Source of the DNA: Sphingobacterium arenae | GTDB taxonomy: Bacteria; Bacteroidota; Bacteroidia; Sphingobacteriales; Sphingobacteriaceae | Direction of reading: 5' to 3' | NCBI RefSeq assembly: GCF_014692505.1 | Contig: NZ_JACNYK010000006.1 | Span: 1 to 64,000, forward strand | Length of the DNA: 64,000 bases | Part shown: positions 46,618 through 57,400 of the stretch, one piece after another | Layout: the number at the start of each line of letters is the position of its first letter | Numbering within the stretch: position 1 is the first letter of the stretch | Notes under the pieces: model-generated | What the model was told of the DNA's origin: nothing | Databases searched by the model: none | The model's input: the letters and a program-made list of their open reading frames with translations, nothing else | Translations under genes and position numbers: made by a program

Positions 46618-48237
46618 ATGAAACACCGTTACCTGTGTCTTTTTTTAGTCGTTTTTTTGCTCCTTTCGGCCTGTGGGGATGTGCTCACGTCTGGCGGATC
46701 GACGGATGGGGCAATTGAACACGTTATCCAGGAAATAAGTCGTCTGCAAGAGGCTACTTCCGATCATACGACACCTCTTCCGGAGATAGAAGCAGCTTTT
46801 GCAACGGTAGATTCTATTGCGCGCGAACTGCAGAGTCCGAGCCTTTCTATCTGGACGAATACCCAAATTGGCTTTTATTACTACCAGCTCACCAAACTGG
46901 AGAAAGCACTGCCGTATTTTTTGAAATCTTCACGGGGTATAACGGCTAATCCTACCCAACAGCTGATCGATCCGGCAGACTGTTTGATCAAGAATGCGTA
47001 TTTTTTTGGCAATATTGGCGATCATGATCTGGCGGTGAATTATCTTTCACAAGCGGTGCTATTAGTCGATACGACAAGTTCGGCATATGCCACTATTCAT
47101 TTTGCGCTCGGTAGCGAATACCGGAGCTTGGGTAACGAAGAGCGGGCAATACAGCACTTTGTCTTTTCGAAGGAAGCTGCACGCGATAGGGATCCGGTGC
47201 GTTATGCGAAAGCTTTGGGCGAGTTGGCGTTGAACGAAAAGGATCTGATGAAGGCCGAACACATGTTATTGGAAGATATCCAGTTGTCGGAGATGCATGG
47301 CGATCAGCGCAACGCTATGTTCGCCCGAATCCGGTTGGCGAAAATCTACGTCGATCGCGAAGAATGGGAAGAAGCCACCTTGCTACTGGATAGGGCGCAG
47401 GCATATGCGGCCATGAGAACAAATCTTACGGGTTTTGAACAGGAGATTACGACATTGAAGTTGGCTGTTGCCGTAGCATCGAACGACCGAAATGCGCAAT
47501 TGGAGTTGCATCGCCATTTGCAGACGATCAACAATAGATTAGCAGAAACCGATGGGAAGGAAGTGGTGATGAAGGTGAATCTCGAGCTACAGCGGGCTCG
47601 GGCCCATAACGATATCTTGCTCAAGAAAGTGAAGTTGCAGCAGTCGAAAGTAACGGCTATTGCGCTGCTGTCCATATGCTTCTTATTGGTGGTCGTAGCC
47701 ATCTTCCTCCGACGGTCGAAAATGCAGGCGCTGAAGATGCATCAGTTGAAGTTCGAGCGCATCGTTATGAATTTTGAGTTGGAGAAAGTGAAATCGGAAA
47801 GCAAGTACGCGCAGGCGCAGCAAACGATTCAAACATACGTTACTTTCCTGGATGAGCGGAATACCGCTATCCAGGAATTAAATGAGGTGGTTGAGCACTT
47901 ACAGAAATCCTCTTCCACAAACGCACAACATCAACGCCAACGGCTGGAACAATTGTTGCAAGAGCACTTGATGACCGAGGAGAATTGGTCTCGCTTCCGA
48001 ACAACGTTCATGGTAGAATATCCCGCGTTTTACGAGCATGTAACGCGGGAGTTGACCGGAATCACCGAGTCGCAACTTCGAATCGTACTTTTACAGAAGT
48101 TAGGGTTGAACAATCTAATGATGGCCAACTTGTTGGGCGTAGGACAAGATTCTATTAAAAAAGCGAAACAACGGTTGCGAAAAAAATATGGCGACAGCTA
48201 CGAACGGCTGGATAATCTGGAGACCGATCGGGTTTGA
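46618..48237 (+). CDS. Membrane-spanning TPR protein with C-terminal HTH (one-component regulator)
   Basis: 539 residues. The N-terminus MKHRYLCLFLVVFLLLSAC has a lipobox (Cys 19) or may be a plain signal anchor. TPR-like repeats (YYYQLTKLEKALPYFLKSS, HFALGSEYRSLGNEERAIQHFV, KALGELALNEKDLMKAEHML) fill the periplasmic half. A transmembrane helix lies at about 345-366, then a coiled coil (FELEKVKSESKYAQAQQTIQTY), then an HTH (ESQLRIVLLQKLGLNNLMMANLLGVGQDSIKKAKQRLRKKYG, about 470-525). This is the tetratricopeptide/LuxR-like regulator type of Bacteroidota. It converges on the CE15 gene. What it senses and controls is unknown. Confidence 0.8.
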   Translation: MKHRYLCLFLVVFLLLSACGDVLTSGGSTDGAIEHVIQEISRLQEATSDHTTPLPEIEAAFATVDSIARELQSPSLSIWTNTQIGFYYYQLTKLEKALPYFLKSSRGITANPTQQLIDPADCLIKNAYFFGNIGDHDLAVNYLSQAVLLVDTTSSAYATIHFALGSEYRSLGNEERAIQHFVFSKEAARDRDPVRYAKALGELALNEKDLMKAEHMLLEDIQLSEMHGDQRNAMFARIRLAKIYVDREEWEEATLLLDRAQAYAAMRTNLTGFEQEITTLKLAVAVASNDRNAQLELHRHLQTINNRLAETDGKEVVMKVNLELQRARAHNDILLKKVKLQQSKVTAIALLSICFLLVVVAIFLRRSKMQALKMHQLKFERIVMNFELEKVKSESKYAQAQQTIQTYVTFLDERNTAIQELNEVVEHLQKSSSTNAQHQRQRLEQLLQEHLMTEENWSRFRTTFMVEYPAFYEHVTRELTGITESQLRIVLLQKLGLNNLMMANLLGVGQDSIKKAKQRLRKKYGDSYERLDNLETDRV

Positions 48238-48264
48238 TTGAGCCTTTCTTTTATTTCGGTTACG

Positions 48265-49593
48265 TTATTCAGCAGGTGCCGTATTCAGCCAATGCTTTTT
48301 CATAAATGTAATCATTGTTTGTATATCCTGTGGCAACACCTGATGACCACCTTTGTGTATCAAAAAACCTACATCATGCAGAATAGGTTTGTCAAGTGGA
48401 GGAAGGGTATCCGTGCCGAGATCCTTTTTTCCAAAGAGTCGATAAACGGGGCCCGCAGCGACTGCCGCTAAAAACTCGCCTTTGGGGTCGCTCCATTTGT
48501 CGCTATCACCGGTGATCAATAAGATAGGGCGGGGGGCTATTAATGAAATTAACATATGGCTATCTACTTCCATCGTGGAGGGGTCATCTTGATACTGACT
48601 ATAGTTTGCACTAAATTGATAAGCGTAGCGTGTCGGCGCTACCAGGTGGGCAATCGTCTCTCCATAATTTCGTCGGCTTAAAGCAGCACCGCCTTCGCCC
48701 GAACAACTTGGAATAACAATAGAAAAACGAGGATCGTTTGCACCTGCATATAACACGGTTTTGCCTAAACGGGAGTGCCCGTTTATCGCCACTTTTTTAC
48801 TGTCAACATCTTTATCTTTTTCAAGGTAATCCATCACTCGGCTTAGTCCCCATGCCCATGCGCTGATGGCTCCCCACTCATCTGCTGCGAAGGTTGTAGC
48901 GTCGTGTGGCAAAAACCGGCTTCTTATCCCATATTGTATGCCTTCTTTAAAATCAGGTTCGATATCACCATAGTATAAGCTGACCACGCCAATACCCGCT
49001 TCGATAAACTCCTCTACGGGGAAAGCCATGTCTTGTCGAAAAGAAGCTGCTGCCACCTTTATTTTTTCCTTGCTATTCCAGACCGAATCTTTTTGGAGGT
49101 CGCTGTCGTCGATTGTCGTTGCATTGGCAAAAAAGCTCAGCCGTACTAACACCGGTGCTGGCCCGGCTTGTTGGGCAGGTAGGTACAGGGCCAGGTCGAT
49201 TTTAGGTTCTTCAGATTTTTCATATAAATATAAGGTAACTTGTTTGCGGATGGCCTTCCCGCCGAATACGGGGGTCCCTTGATCCGTCACGACCGCACGG
49301 AAACCCGCTGGAATCCCAGGGGCTTTACCAAATTGCGCTCGCTGGTACCAATCCAGAATTTCCGGTCGTTTCCGCTTTATCCAGTCTTCTGCACTGTTTA
49401 CTACCTTTCCATTCGTATGGACAAGCGGATCGGGTAGCGCGTACGGCTTTACGTTTGCTTCCTCGTAATTAACGGGAATTCCAGCAACGAGTTCGGGAGC
49501 ATTTGGTTTGGTTTGTGCAATGGACATTAAGGATAGAAAGCCACTGAATATAGTGGCAAATCCTACTTTTCTTATTAAAGTTTGAAATTTCAT
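48265..49593 (-). CDS. CE15-like glucuronoyl esterase
   Basis: 442 residues with signal peptide ending SIAQ. An alpha/beta-hydrolase with the CE15 nucleophile motif NGHSRLGK (Ser 274) and the base in HKGGHQV (His 417). E300 in CSGEGG and D369 in DKWSDPKGEF are the likely acidic residues. The family cleaves esters of 4-O-methyl-glucuronate, such as lignin-carbohydrate links. It lies 1 base after the GH106 stop, so the two are translated together. Exported, periplasmic. Confidence 0.86.
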   Translation of the reverse strand: MKFQTLIRKVGFATIFSGFLSLMSIAQTKPNAPELVAGIPVNYEEANVKPYALPDPLVHTNGKVVNSAEDWIKRKRPEILDWYQRAQFGKAPGIPAGFRAVVTDQGTPVFGGKAIRKQVTLYLYEKSEEPKIDLALYLPAQQAGPAPVLVRLSFFANATTIDDSDLQKDSVWNSKEKIKVAAASFRQDMAFPVEEFIEAGIGVVSLYYGDIEPDFKEGIQYGIRSRFLPHDATTFAADEWGAISAWAWGLSRVMDYLEKDKDVDSKKVAINGHSRLGKTVLYAGANDPRFSIVIPSCSGEGGAALSRRNYGETIAHLVAPTRYAYQFSANYSQYQDDPSTMEVDSHMLISLIAPRPILLITGDSDKWSDPKGEFLAAVAAGPVYRLFGKKDLGTDTLPPLDKPILHDVGFLIHKGGHQVLPQDIQTMITFMKKHWLNTAPAE

Positions 49594-49594
49594 C

Positions 49595-52500
49595 TCAATG
49601 GATTATTGACGTAATAGGTTTAACAAAATAAAAATTTACTTTTCCCAGAAGGCCGGCTTCCTCTAGCTGGTATTTACCTCCAAATGGCCGGATAAATGCG
49701 TCTAAGTGTCGTTGTTCGGGGGGTAAAAGTTGATCACCGACCAGTCTATTGGTCCACTCGTTTGTGACCTTAATCTCCAAGATGTTCTTGTCGTCACGGA
49801 TCCATTCTCCTACGTCTAGAAGATAGGGGGCTTTCCATAGCGTGTCCAAGAGGTGCCCGTTTAAGGATACTTGTGCGATATCACGAACGTCTCCTAGATC
49901 CATCATGATTTTTGCCCCGGGAGGAAGGTCGTCTGTCTGGATTGTAAAGCTGTTGGAATACGTGGCGGTACCGGAATAATATTTAATGTCTTCATCCTCA
50001 TCGACAGTCCATGATCGGAGATCGGGCAACGAGCGTGTTTTCTCTGCTTCTTTTAATGGGAATGTTACCCGCCAGGAGTCGGTCCATTCGAAAGGCAATT
50101 CGACGCCATGCGTCCGCAAGGGTTCTACCTGGGCTGTCTTTTCGGTGCTGAACACGACAAATACGGCTTCGCGTTGTTGTAGGGAGAGTTGTAGCCGCGT
50201 TGTTCCTTTTTCTGCTTTATAGGAGATGGCTTTTATCGTACCTTTATCCGGTGACCAGATTTCTGGATATTTACCCTCTACTCTAAAACGTAAATCTAGC
50301 CTTTCTGCTTCATCACTTCCATTGACGATAAAATAGATGTCCAGTACGTCACTTTTCCGATGGTTCCATGAAATTTTGCCGTTAAGAGGCTCGCTATAAT
50401 CGAGATCTCTTTGTATTTGGTTTCTGTTTAAAACCTCCGATAAAGATCTACCCCAGAATACTTTTCCTTTTCCGAAATACCGTATTGTTCGACTTTGTCC
50501 ATCCAGATCGCCCCATAGCTCAGTAGCAAGATGCCGCACCTCCTTGTCGGAAGCGGGATACCCCGTTAAACTGGGGGAAGCTATGGGCTTCGGACCGACA
50601 ATCGTAGCTCCAGAATCAACGAGTCGATGGATTTTTTGAATAAGCGGCAGGCTCATCTCCTGGATGCGGGGTAAAACCAATACGCCATATTGTGTGCCAT
50701 CTGGCATAACCAACTCGCCCGTCCGGTTTACCGACATCCGACTAAGCAAAGCATCTGTGTTGATGTAATCGAATTGGTATCCTTTAGGTGGACTGGGTTG
50801 TAGACCCTCTCCCCAAAAGGGCATGGTGGAAGGTGCGCCTTCTGGTAATAAATAGGCAATATCAGCTACGTTTAGACCTTGCTGCAGCATATAGGAGTTC
50901 CTGGATAAGTAGGTTACGAACGGTTTAGCCATGTCTGCCCATGTAATGTTACGGTGGAAATGGGTTCCTACCATGGTATTGCCGGGCTTCGTGTCTAATG
51001 GTTGGTGAGCTGACGTATGAAAGACTAGACGGTTAAGTCCTTTGGCCATATAGTAATCCGCTATTTTTTTTAATGTGTAGGGCGATTCGTAATTACCGCC
51101 GGTAAACGATTCGGCTGCTACAATCTTCTTTCCATATACATGCGCAGCCGACACAGCACCTTTTACGTCCTCTTCATACATAGGGGTAGGATGGAGATCT
51201 CTTACCCAAAACTCACCCATGGGGATGTCCACGTACTTTTTATTTAACAACGCATCTTCAATAGATTCGAGAGAGACACCACCGGCCTCGGCATAGGTTT
51301 TTAATCCATCCTTATGTAAATAGTCGGTGATAACCTGATAGTGGTTTTCGGCAAACATGTCTACTAATGTCCTTCGAAAGTCCCATAAGAAGCGATCACT
51401 TACCGTAGGGTTATCCACAATTCTTCCCGTAAGGGCGGGCATATAGGGTAGTAAGTCGTAATGTCGTTTCTGTTGAAATTCTGCTGGCATTTTATCCGTC
51501 CAGTTCTGTATCCCTGCTTCCCAGCTATCCAGCATGAAATGTGTTAATCGTGTGCCGTATAAATTACCCAAAGCTTTCTTTAATAAGCCGGTATACGTAT
51601 CCAAATAAGCCATTGTATGTTCTTTGCTCAGTTTGTCCACCTCGTAACCTAAACCTGCTGCCGTCGCAGGCCGATTTTTTGCGCCGGTTAGGGAATAACC
51701 AAATCGCATGATGGTCCAATTACCGGCAGGGGCTTCCCAGTTTAATATACCGTCTTCGCTCATTTTATCGCTAATGTTGATCACATCCGCACTTTTAATG
51801 TAGGCGTCATCGTGGTAAGTCGGGGTAGCCACGTGTTCATATTCAAACAGAAAATTAAATCCGGCTTTATCTTCCCATCTATTGATCCTTCCGCCTTGCT
51901 CCACAACAAGTTGGCTGATGATATAGGTGGAATCGGGCGTGGGCGGGGCTTCCGAAATGACTTCAGCTGGTGTCATAGGGGAACCGGTAAATTCAAACCG
52001 ATAATACTTTGCCGTTACTTCTGGAAAAGAAAATGTACGTACTTTACCGCCGCGATAACCTTGTTTGCCAGGGAGGATAACCAATGGTGTATAATGCTCA
52101 CCGTCGTTGCTCGTCAATAGCCGGCCGTAGGGTATTCCCTCAGGGCCCGCGATCGTAAAATTTTTAGCTGGGATGGGGTTCGCGTACGTATACGTTATCC
52201 AAGCCTTGCCATCTGCTCCAGGTTTAATTTTCACGCTTTCATGGAAATCGTCATGAAGAAGCAAGCTATCGGCCACAGCTCCACTGGAGGTGGTTATAGT
52301 GGGCTGCATCCGATCAGAGTGTAGTAATTCACGGGTGGGCGTCCGAAAGGCGATGACAACCACATCTTTATAAAATTTTTTGTCCTCCATTGTACCTGGC
52401 CCCCCTCTTTCCATATTTTTAAAGGGGCCGATTTCCGTCGGAGGAAGGGGGAGCTTCGTGTTCACATTTATTCCTCCCTCGAGTTGCAGCTCGCTCCATA

Positions 52501-52936
52501 CCAGTTTTTTCATCGCTTGTTCGGGCTTGACCCATGGCCCCCCTGTAAGGCTCCATCCAGCAGAACTGAACATGGTCATCTCGAGATCAAGCCGATCCGC
52601 TTCGACGCCAGCATGATGTACGGCATCTAGCCATTTATCGGAAGCAAAGTCTATTTTTTCGTCTGTTTCCTGCCCTGTTCCCACGGCCACATCTGCCAGC
52701 TGAAAACCTGCAATCCCAACGCTTTTCATCCATTCAAGGTCTTTGGTGATACCCATTTTCGAGATGTTACCTTTTGTCCAATGCCACCATGTCCGCGGCA
52801 TAGCGGCGTGGGGTGGTTCCACAAATCCCTCGCGTAAAACATCTTTCGTTTGGGCTTGGCTGTCTACATGACTGATCAGCAGGACGAAAAGAATACTCAA
52901 AATGGTCCAGAAATAATATTTATCGTTCTTTTTCAC
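49595..52936 (-). CDS. GH106-like alpha-L-rhamnosidase
   Basis: 1113 residues with an N-terminal signal peptide. The opening PPHAAMPRTWWHWTKGNISKMGITKDLEWMKSVGIAGFQL and FSSAGWSLTGGPWVKPEQAMKKLVW match the GH106 family (TIM-barrel core), and the C-terminal part (YYSGTATYSNSFTIQ ... WTNRLVGDQLLPPEQRH) is a beta-sandwich typical of these large enzymes. The family releases terminal L-rhamnose from pectic or arabinogalactan side chains. It lies 24 bases after susD and 1 base before CE15 in one operon. Confidence 0.88.
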   Translation of the reverse strand: MKKNDKYYFWTILSILFVLLISHVDSQAQTKDVLREGFVEPPHAAMPRTWWHWTKGNISKMGITKDLEWMKSVGIAGFQLADVAVGTGQETDEKIDFASDKWLDAVHHAGVEADRLDLEMTMFSSAGWSLTGGPWVKPEQAMKKLVWSELQLEGGINVNTKLPLPPTEIGPFKNMERGGPGTMEDKKFYKDVVVIAFRTPTRELLHSDRMQPTITTSSGAVADSLLLHDDFHESVKIKPGADGKAWITYTYANPIPAKNFTIAGPEGIPYGRLLTSNDGEHYTPLVILPGKQGYRGGKVRTFSFPEVTAKYYRFEFTGSPMTPAEVISEAPPTPDSTYIISQLVVEQGGRINRWEDKAGFNFLFEYEHVATPTYHDDAYIKSADVINISDKMSEDGILNWEAPAGNWTIMRFGYSLTGAKNRPATAAGLGYEVDKLSKEHTMAYLDTYTGLLKKALGNLYGTRLTHFMLDSWEAGIQNWTDKMPAEFQQKRHYDLLPYMPALTGRIVDNPTVSDRFLWDFRRTLVDMFAENHYQVITDYLHKDGLKTYAEAGGVSLESIEDALLNKKYVDIPMGEFWVRDLHPTPMYEEDVKGAVSAAHVYGKKIVAAESFTGGNYESPYTLKKIADYYMAKGLNRLVFHTSAHQPLDTKPGNTMVGTHFHRNITWADMAKPFVTYLSRNSYMLQQGLNVADIAYLLPEGAPSTMPFWGEGLQPSPPKGYQFDYINTDALLSRMSVNRTGELVMPDGTQYGVLVLPRIQEMSLPLIQKIHRLVDSGATIVGPKPIASPSLTGYPASDKEVRHLATELWGDLDGQSRTIRYFGKGKVFWGRSLSEVLNRNQIQRDLDYSEPLNGKISWNHRKSDVLDIYFIVNGSDEAERLDLRFRVEGKYPEIWSPDKGTIKAISYKAEKGTTRLQLSLQQREAVFVVFSTEKTAQVEPLRTHGVELPFEWTDSWRVTFPLKEAEKTRSLPDLRSWTVDEDEDIKYYSGTATYSNSFTIQTDDLPPGAKIMMDLGDVRDIAQVSLNGHLLDTLWKAPYLLDVGEWIRDDKNILEIKVTNEWTNRLVGDQLLPPEQRHLDAFIRPFGGKYQLEEAGLLGKVNFYFVKPITSIIH

Positions 52937-52960
52937 GTGTAAATAAGTTTAATGCACTGT

Positions 52961-54406
52961 TTAATACCCCGTATTCTGTTTGATTTTGTCCGGGTTTAAA
53001 TTGATCTGATACCGCGGTATTGGGAAGAGTAGCTCGTAATCTTCAATATTGCTGTTTGTGCCGATCTCATCATTGGAAAGACTGCTGTCAAAATGTGTAT
53101 TCATCACCTGTTGTAATCGACCGGTCCTTAACAGATCAAACCAACGATGTCCCTCGCAAAACAGTTCCAGCCTTCTCTCGTGTTCGATCGCCAGACGCAT
53201 CGCTTGAGGTGCATTAGCTAAGCCCGGATCGGTATTCAACCCCGCTCGATCCCTTACTTCGCGCAGATAAGGAAGCGCTTCGGGGGTATTACCGAGTTCA
53301 TTCTGTACTTCTGCATACATCAAACAAACATCCGCATAACGTAATACGATCCAGTCGTTTCCGGCGTCTACCGTTGACGTCATACCGGTATCATAGTATT
53401 TCATGGTAAAGATATAGCGTCGTCGAGAACCTTCTAGCGATTCGATCATGGTTGTTCGTTGATCGTTTGGCATAAATTCATTAAACAATTCTTCGGTCAT
53501 GAGGAAGGTTCCGGTTCCTCTCTTTAACACGCCCATTCCGATATCTTCGTTTGCGAAAGCACCTTCTACAAAGGGATTCCCTTGCGAAGGATCAAAGCCC
53601 CGTGCATATTGAACGGCAAAAATAATTTCTTCGTTGTTGGGGTTATCGGCAGCAAAAACAGCAGCATAAGAAGGTAAAAGGTGATGGGTACTGGTTAACA
53701 CTTCTTTTAGTTTGCTGTCCGCTTCACGGTATTGTTTCAAAGTAAGGTGAACCTTTGCCAACAAGGTTTTTGCCGCCCATTTGGTTGCTCTTCCGATGTC
53801 TTGATTGTTCGTATAGGATTCGGGCAAGCTTTCCGCATCTGTCAAATCGCTAATAATTTGTGCATACACCTCGTCTTGAGACGTTCGTCCAAATTCAAAA
53901 GCTTCGGAGGGCTCTTCCATATCCTTTAGGACGAGGGGCACATCACCATAAATACGTACTAAATTGAAATACATTAGCGCACGGAGAAACTTGGCTTCGT
54001 TCAAATATTGAGATCGATGTTCGTCGCTCATCGCAATGCCCTCAATGTGATCTAAGACCAAGTTCGTTCTGGATATGGTGGCGTAAGCGTTATCCCACAT
54101 CGCACTGACCAAACCATTGTCGGCGACCACATTTGATTCGTTAATGGTTATATGATTAGACGAGTTGTTAAATTTACTGTTATATACATCATCTGAAGCG
54201 AGGTCGCCAAAGACAAAGTAATTTCGATACGCTTCGCGAAGCGTAAAGTAGGCGTCATTGAGTACTTGCTTTATACTTTCTTCGTCTTGGTAAAAATTAT
54301 CTTCGGCGGGCTCATCGATGGGATATTTATCAAAAAAATCCGCATTGCATGAAAACAGGCTGAGCAATACTATAAAGTATATGACTGGAAAAAGTTTCGT
54401 ATTCAT
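52961..54406 (-). CDS. SusD/RagB-family surface lipoprotein
   Basis: 481 residues. Signal MNTKLFPVIYFIVLLSLFSC (Cys 20). SusD features: YLNEAKFLRALMYFNLVRIYGDVPLVL, YAEVQNELGNTPEALPYLREVRDRAGL, EHERRLELFCEGHRWFDLLRTGRLQQV, and the end LLFPIPRYQINLNPDKIKQNTGY. It lies 19 bases after the SusC gene and 24 before GH106. Surface partner of the upstream SusC. Confidence 0.94.
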   Translation of the reverse strand: MNTKLFPVIYFIVLLSLFSCNADFFDKYPIDEPAEDNFYQDEESIKQVLNDAYFTLREAYRNYFVFGDLASDDVYNSKFNNSSNHITINESNVVADNGLVSAMWDNAYATISRTNLVLDHIEGIAMSDEHRSQYLNEAKFLRALMYFNLVRIYGDVPLVLKDMEEPSEAFEFGRTSQDEVYAQIISDLTDAESLPESYTNNQDIGRATKWAAKTLLAKVHLTLKQYREADSKLKEVLTSTHHLLPSYAAVFAADNPNNEEIIFAVQYARGFDPSQGNPFVEGAFANEDIGMGVLKRGTGTFLMTEELFNEFMPNDQRTTMIESLEGSRRRYIFTMKYYDTGMTSTVDAGNDWIVLRYADVCLMYAEVQNELGNTPEALPYLREVRDRAGLNTDPGLANAPQAMRLAIEHERRLELFCEGHRWFDLLRTGRLQQVMNTHFDSSLSNDEIGTNSNIEDYELLFPIPRYQINLNPDKIKQNTGY

Positions 54407-54425
54407 CTGAAAAAGGTTAATGAAT

Positions 54426-57400
54426 TTAAAAAATTAAGTTAATCCCTAACGAAAGGTTTCTGGATATGGGATATGTACCCGTCTCTACGCCGTTATTGGT
54501 CGCATTGTCGCCGGCGCCATTGCCTTGTGGATTGCCAAAGCCATTGAATTCAGTAAATGTGAATAGGTTTTGACCTGTAGCGAATATCCGAAATTTTTGT
54601 ATGTTAAGGCGGTTTAGTAAGCCTACGGGTAACGTATAACCCAGCGTCACATTCCGTACCCGTAAGAAACTTCCATCGTATATGTAACGGGTGCTTGCCG
54701 AGATATTCGAAGACAGATTCGTGGTCCCTGCACGATGATAACGTCCGTTTCCGGGATCACTTTCAGACCGCCACCGGCCTAAAGATTCTTTAGATCCGTT
54801 TTCTAACCATCGACTTAAAGACAAAGGCAATTCCTGACTTCTAAATACTTCACCGCCATAAGAGCCGTCTAATAAGATATTCAGGTCGAAATTTTGGTAG
54901 GCAAAGGTGTTTCCTAAACCGAATATAAAATCGGGCTGGTAGTTTCCGACTAAGGTCTGGTCGTCTGCGGTAATACGACCGTCTGGTATACCATCCGGTC
55001 CTGAAACGTCTTTATAACGTAAATCGCCTATGCCTTGCGACCCAAGTTTGGGATAGTTTTCTAGGTCAGCGTCGTTGTTAAATGTACCTTCCACAATATA
55101 GGTGTACAAGTCGCCCATTGGCCTGCCCACGTAGTTGCGTACAACCCCCTGGTTCGCGAGCTGTGTTTGTCCTTCTCCTAAACTGGTAATTTTATTTCGG
55201 TTAAAGGAAATATTGAAGGAGGTATTCCAACGAAACGAAGATGTTAAATTAGTCGTATTGATGGTTACTTCTGCTCCCTTATTCTGTACATTCCCAATGT
55301 TCTGAATAACCGAAGAAGCCTTGCCGTTGATGCTCGGCAAATCGGCGGCAAGAATGATGTTACTGTTCCGTTTATAAATATCTAGGGAAAGGTTGACACG
55401 ATTTCCCCAAAGGCCCACGTCCAGCCCGGCATCGAGCTGTCTATTTTTCTCCCAGCCTAGATTTCGATTGGAAAAGCCATTTGGGCGATACGCCACGACC
55501 TGCGCATCGGTATGGCCGAAAACATAAAATTCTCGCTGCATCGTGGTTAGCCAAGGATAATAACCGGGTAATTGATCGTTCCCCGTTTCACCATAGCTTG
55601 CACGAACCTTCAACATAGAAATAAACCCGACGTCGTACAAGAAGGATTCCTTGTGCATATTCCAACCGACGGATACGGAGGGAAAGACGCCTGTGCGATT
55701 TTGTGGTCCGAATCGGCTGGACCGGTCTCGTCTCAACGATGCGGAGAAAAGATACTTGCTATCATAGTTGTAATTTATCCGTCCAAAGAGGGCGTCAAAC
55801 ACATACTCTCGTGATTCGGAGGTGCCTTGGGTCAGTACAGCGCCCATGACATTTTTTACTTGCGAATTGACGAAGGCTACTGGGTTATCGCGGTCTGTTC
55901 TTGGTTCGATCATAACGTAAAAATCGTTTTGCCGCGCCACATCATATCCCAACAAAGCAGTAAAATGATGGTTTTCTGCTAGATTAAAATCGTAAGTAGC
56001 TGTGTTAGACCAATACCAATTGATATTTGTCATATTGTTTCTTCGGGCATCGATCTGCGCCAGGTTAGGGGTAGAGATATTTCCGGTATTGCCATTTCCT
56101 CTTGCCAAAAAGGGCTCAACATACCATTCTTCTTTTTCGGAAACAATGCCCACGTTAAAGCGGCTATTAAGATTCAGACCTGGTATGGGTGTATAATCGA
56201 GGTAGGCATTTCCGGTTTGTCTGAAGGTATAAAAATAATCTTTATTTGCGTCAAGCTTCACCAATGGATTGGAAAGCTCGTCGTTAAAGATCGTCTTCAT
56301 TTCCGGATCTTGCGTGATGACAAAATAATCCCCATTATCGCGCCAGACCGGTAAGATAGGGGGCATGGTTAAAGCCTCTGCCAGAATGCCATCGACGCCA
56401 GTCGACGTATTGCCTCCGGTCGTTTGCTGTACGCGTCGTTCCGTGTAGGACGGTTGTATATTCAACCCGATACTTAATTTCTCAGACAGCTTGGCTTGGA
56501 CATTGCCTCGTAAACTATATCTTTTCATAAAGGAGTTTTTTATTGTTCCTTGCTGATCGATAAATGAACCTGAAATGGCGTATTGTACCTTGTCGCTACC
56601 ACCGCTGGCACCGAGTTGGTAATTATTAAAAGGTGCCGTTTGAAAAATGACATCTTGCCAATCTGTATTTGCCCAACGTTCCGGTTGGTTAAGAAAATCG
56701 GGAATAGGCCTATTCTGATAGGTAAGCCCCTCTTTTGCCATTTCTACAAACTCTTCTCCGTTCATCAATTCATACCGTTTCATAACGGTCTCTAAGCCTG
56801 TCGTAGCGTCCAATGAAAATCTGGTTGTACCAGATTTGCCGTGTTTAGTGGTGACGATAATGACACCGTTTCCTGCTCTTGAACCGTAGATGGCTGCGGA
56901 TGCAGCATCTTTTAAAATATCCATAGTTTCAATGTCCTGTGGGGCGATAGCGTTCAGCAGAGACGCATCATTGGTTGGATATCCGTCAATAACATATAAT
57001 GGTCCGTTCCCGCTGGTGATCGAGCCGCTTCCACGGATACGGACGTTAGGGGCTTCTCCTGGTGCGCCGCTAGATTGTTGCAAGTAAACACCCGATACTT
57101 GCCCCACCAAAGCTTGTGTAGGATTTGTTACAGGTAAATCGGCTAGTTTTTCGCCTTTTACAGTCGATATCGCTGTGGTCACATCTTCTTTATTTTGGGT
57201 GCCATATCCAACGACGACCACTTCTTCTAGTCCTTCTTGGGTGGGCTTTAATCGAATATTTATGTCTGTTTTATCCAGCACGGAGACCTCCTGCGTTTCA
57301 TAGCCCATCATGGTGAATAGTAAGATGATATTGTTGTCCGGAATCTCTATCTGGAATTTACCTTGACTGTCTGTTGTGGTTCCCTGACCGCCATCACCTT

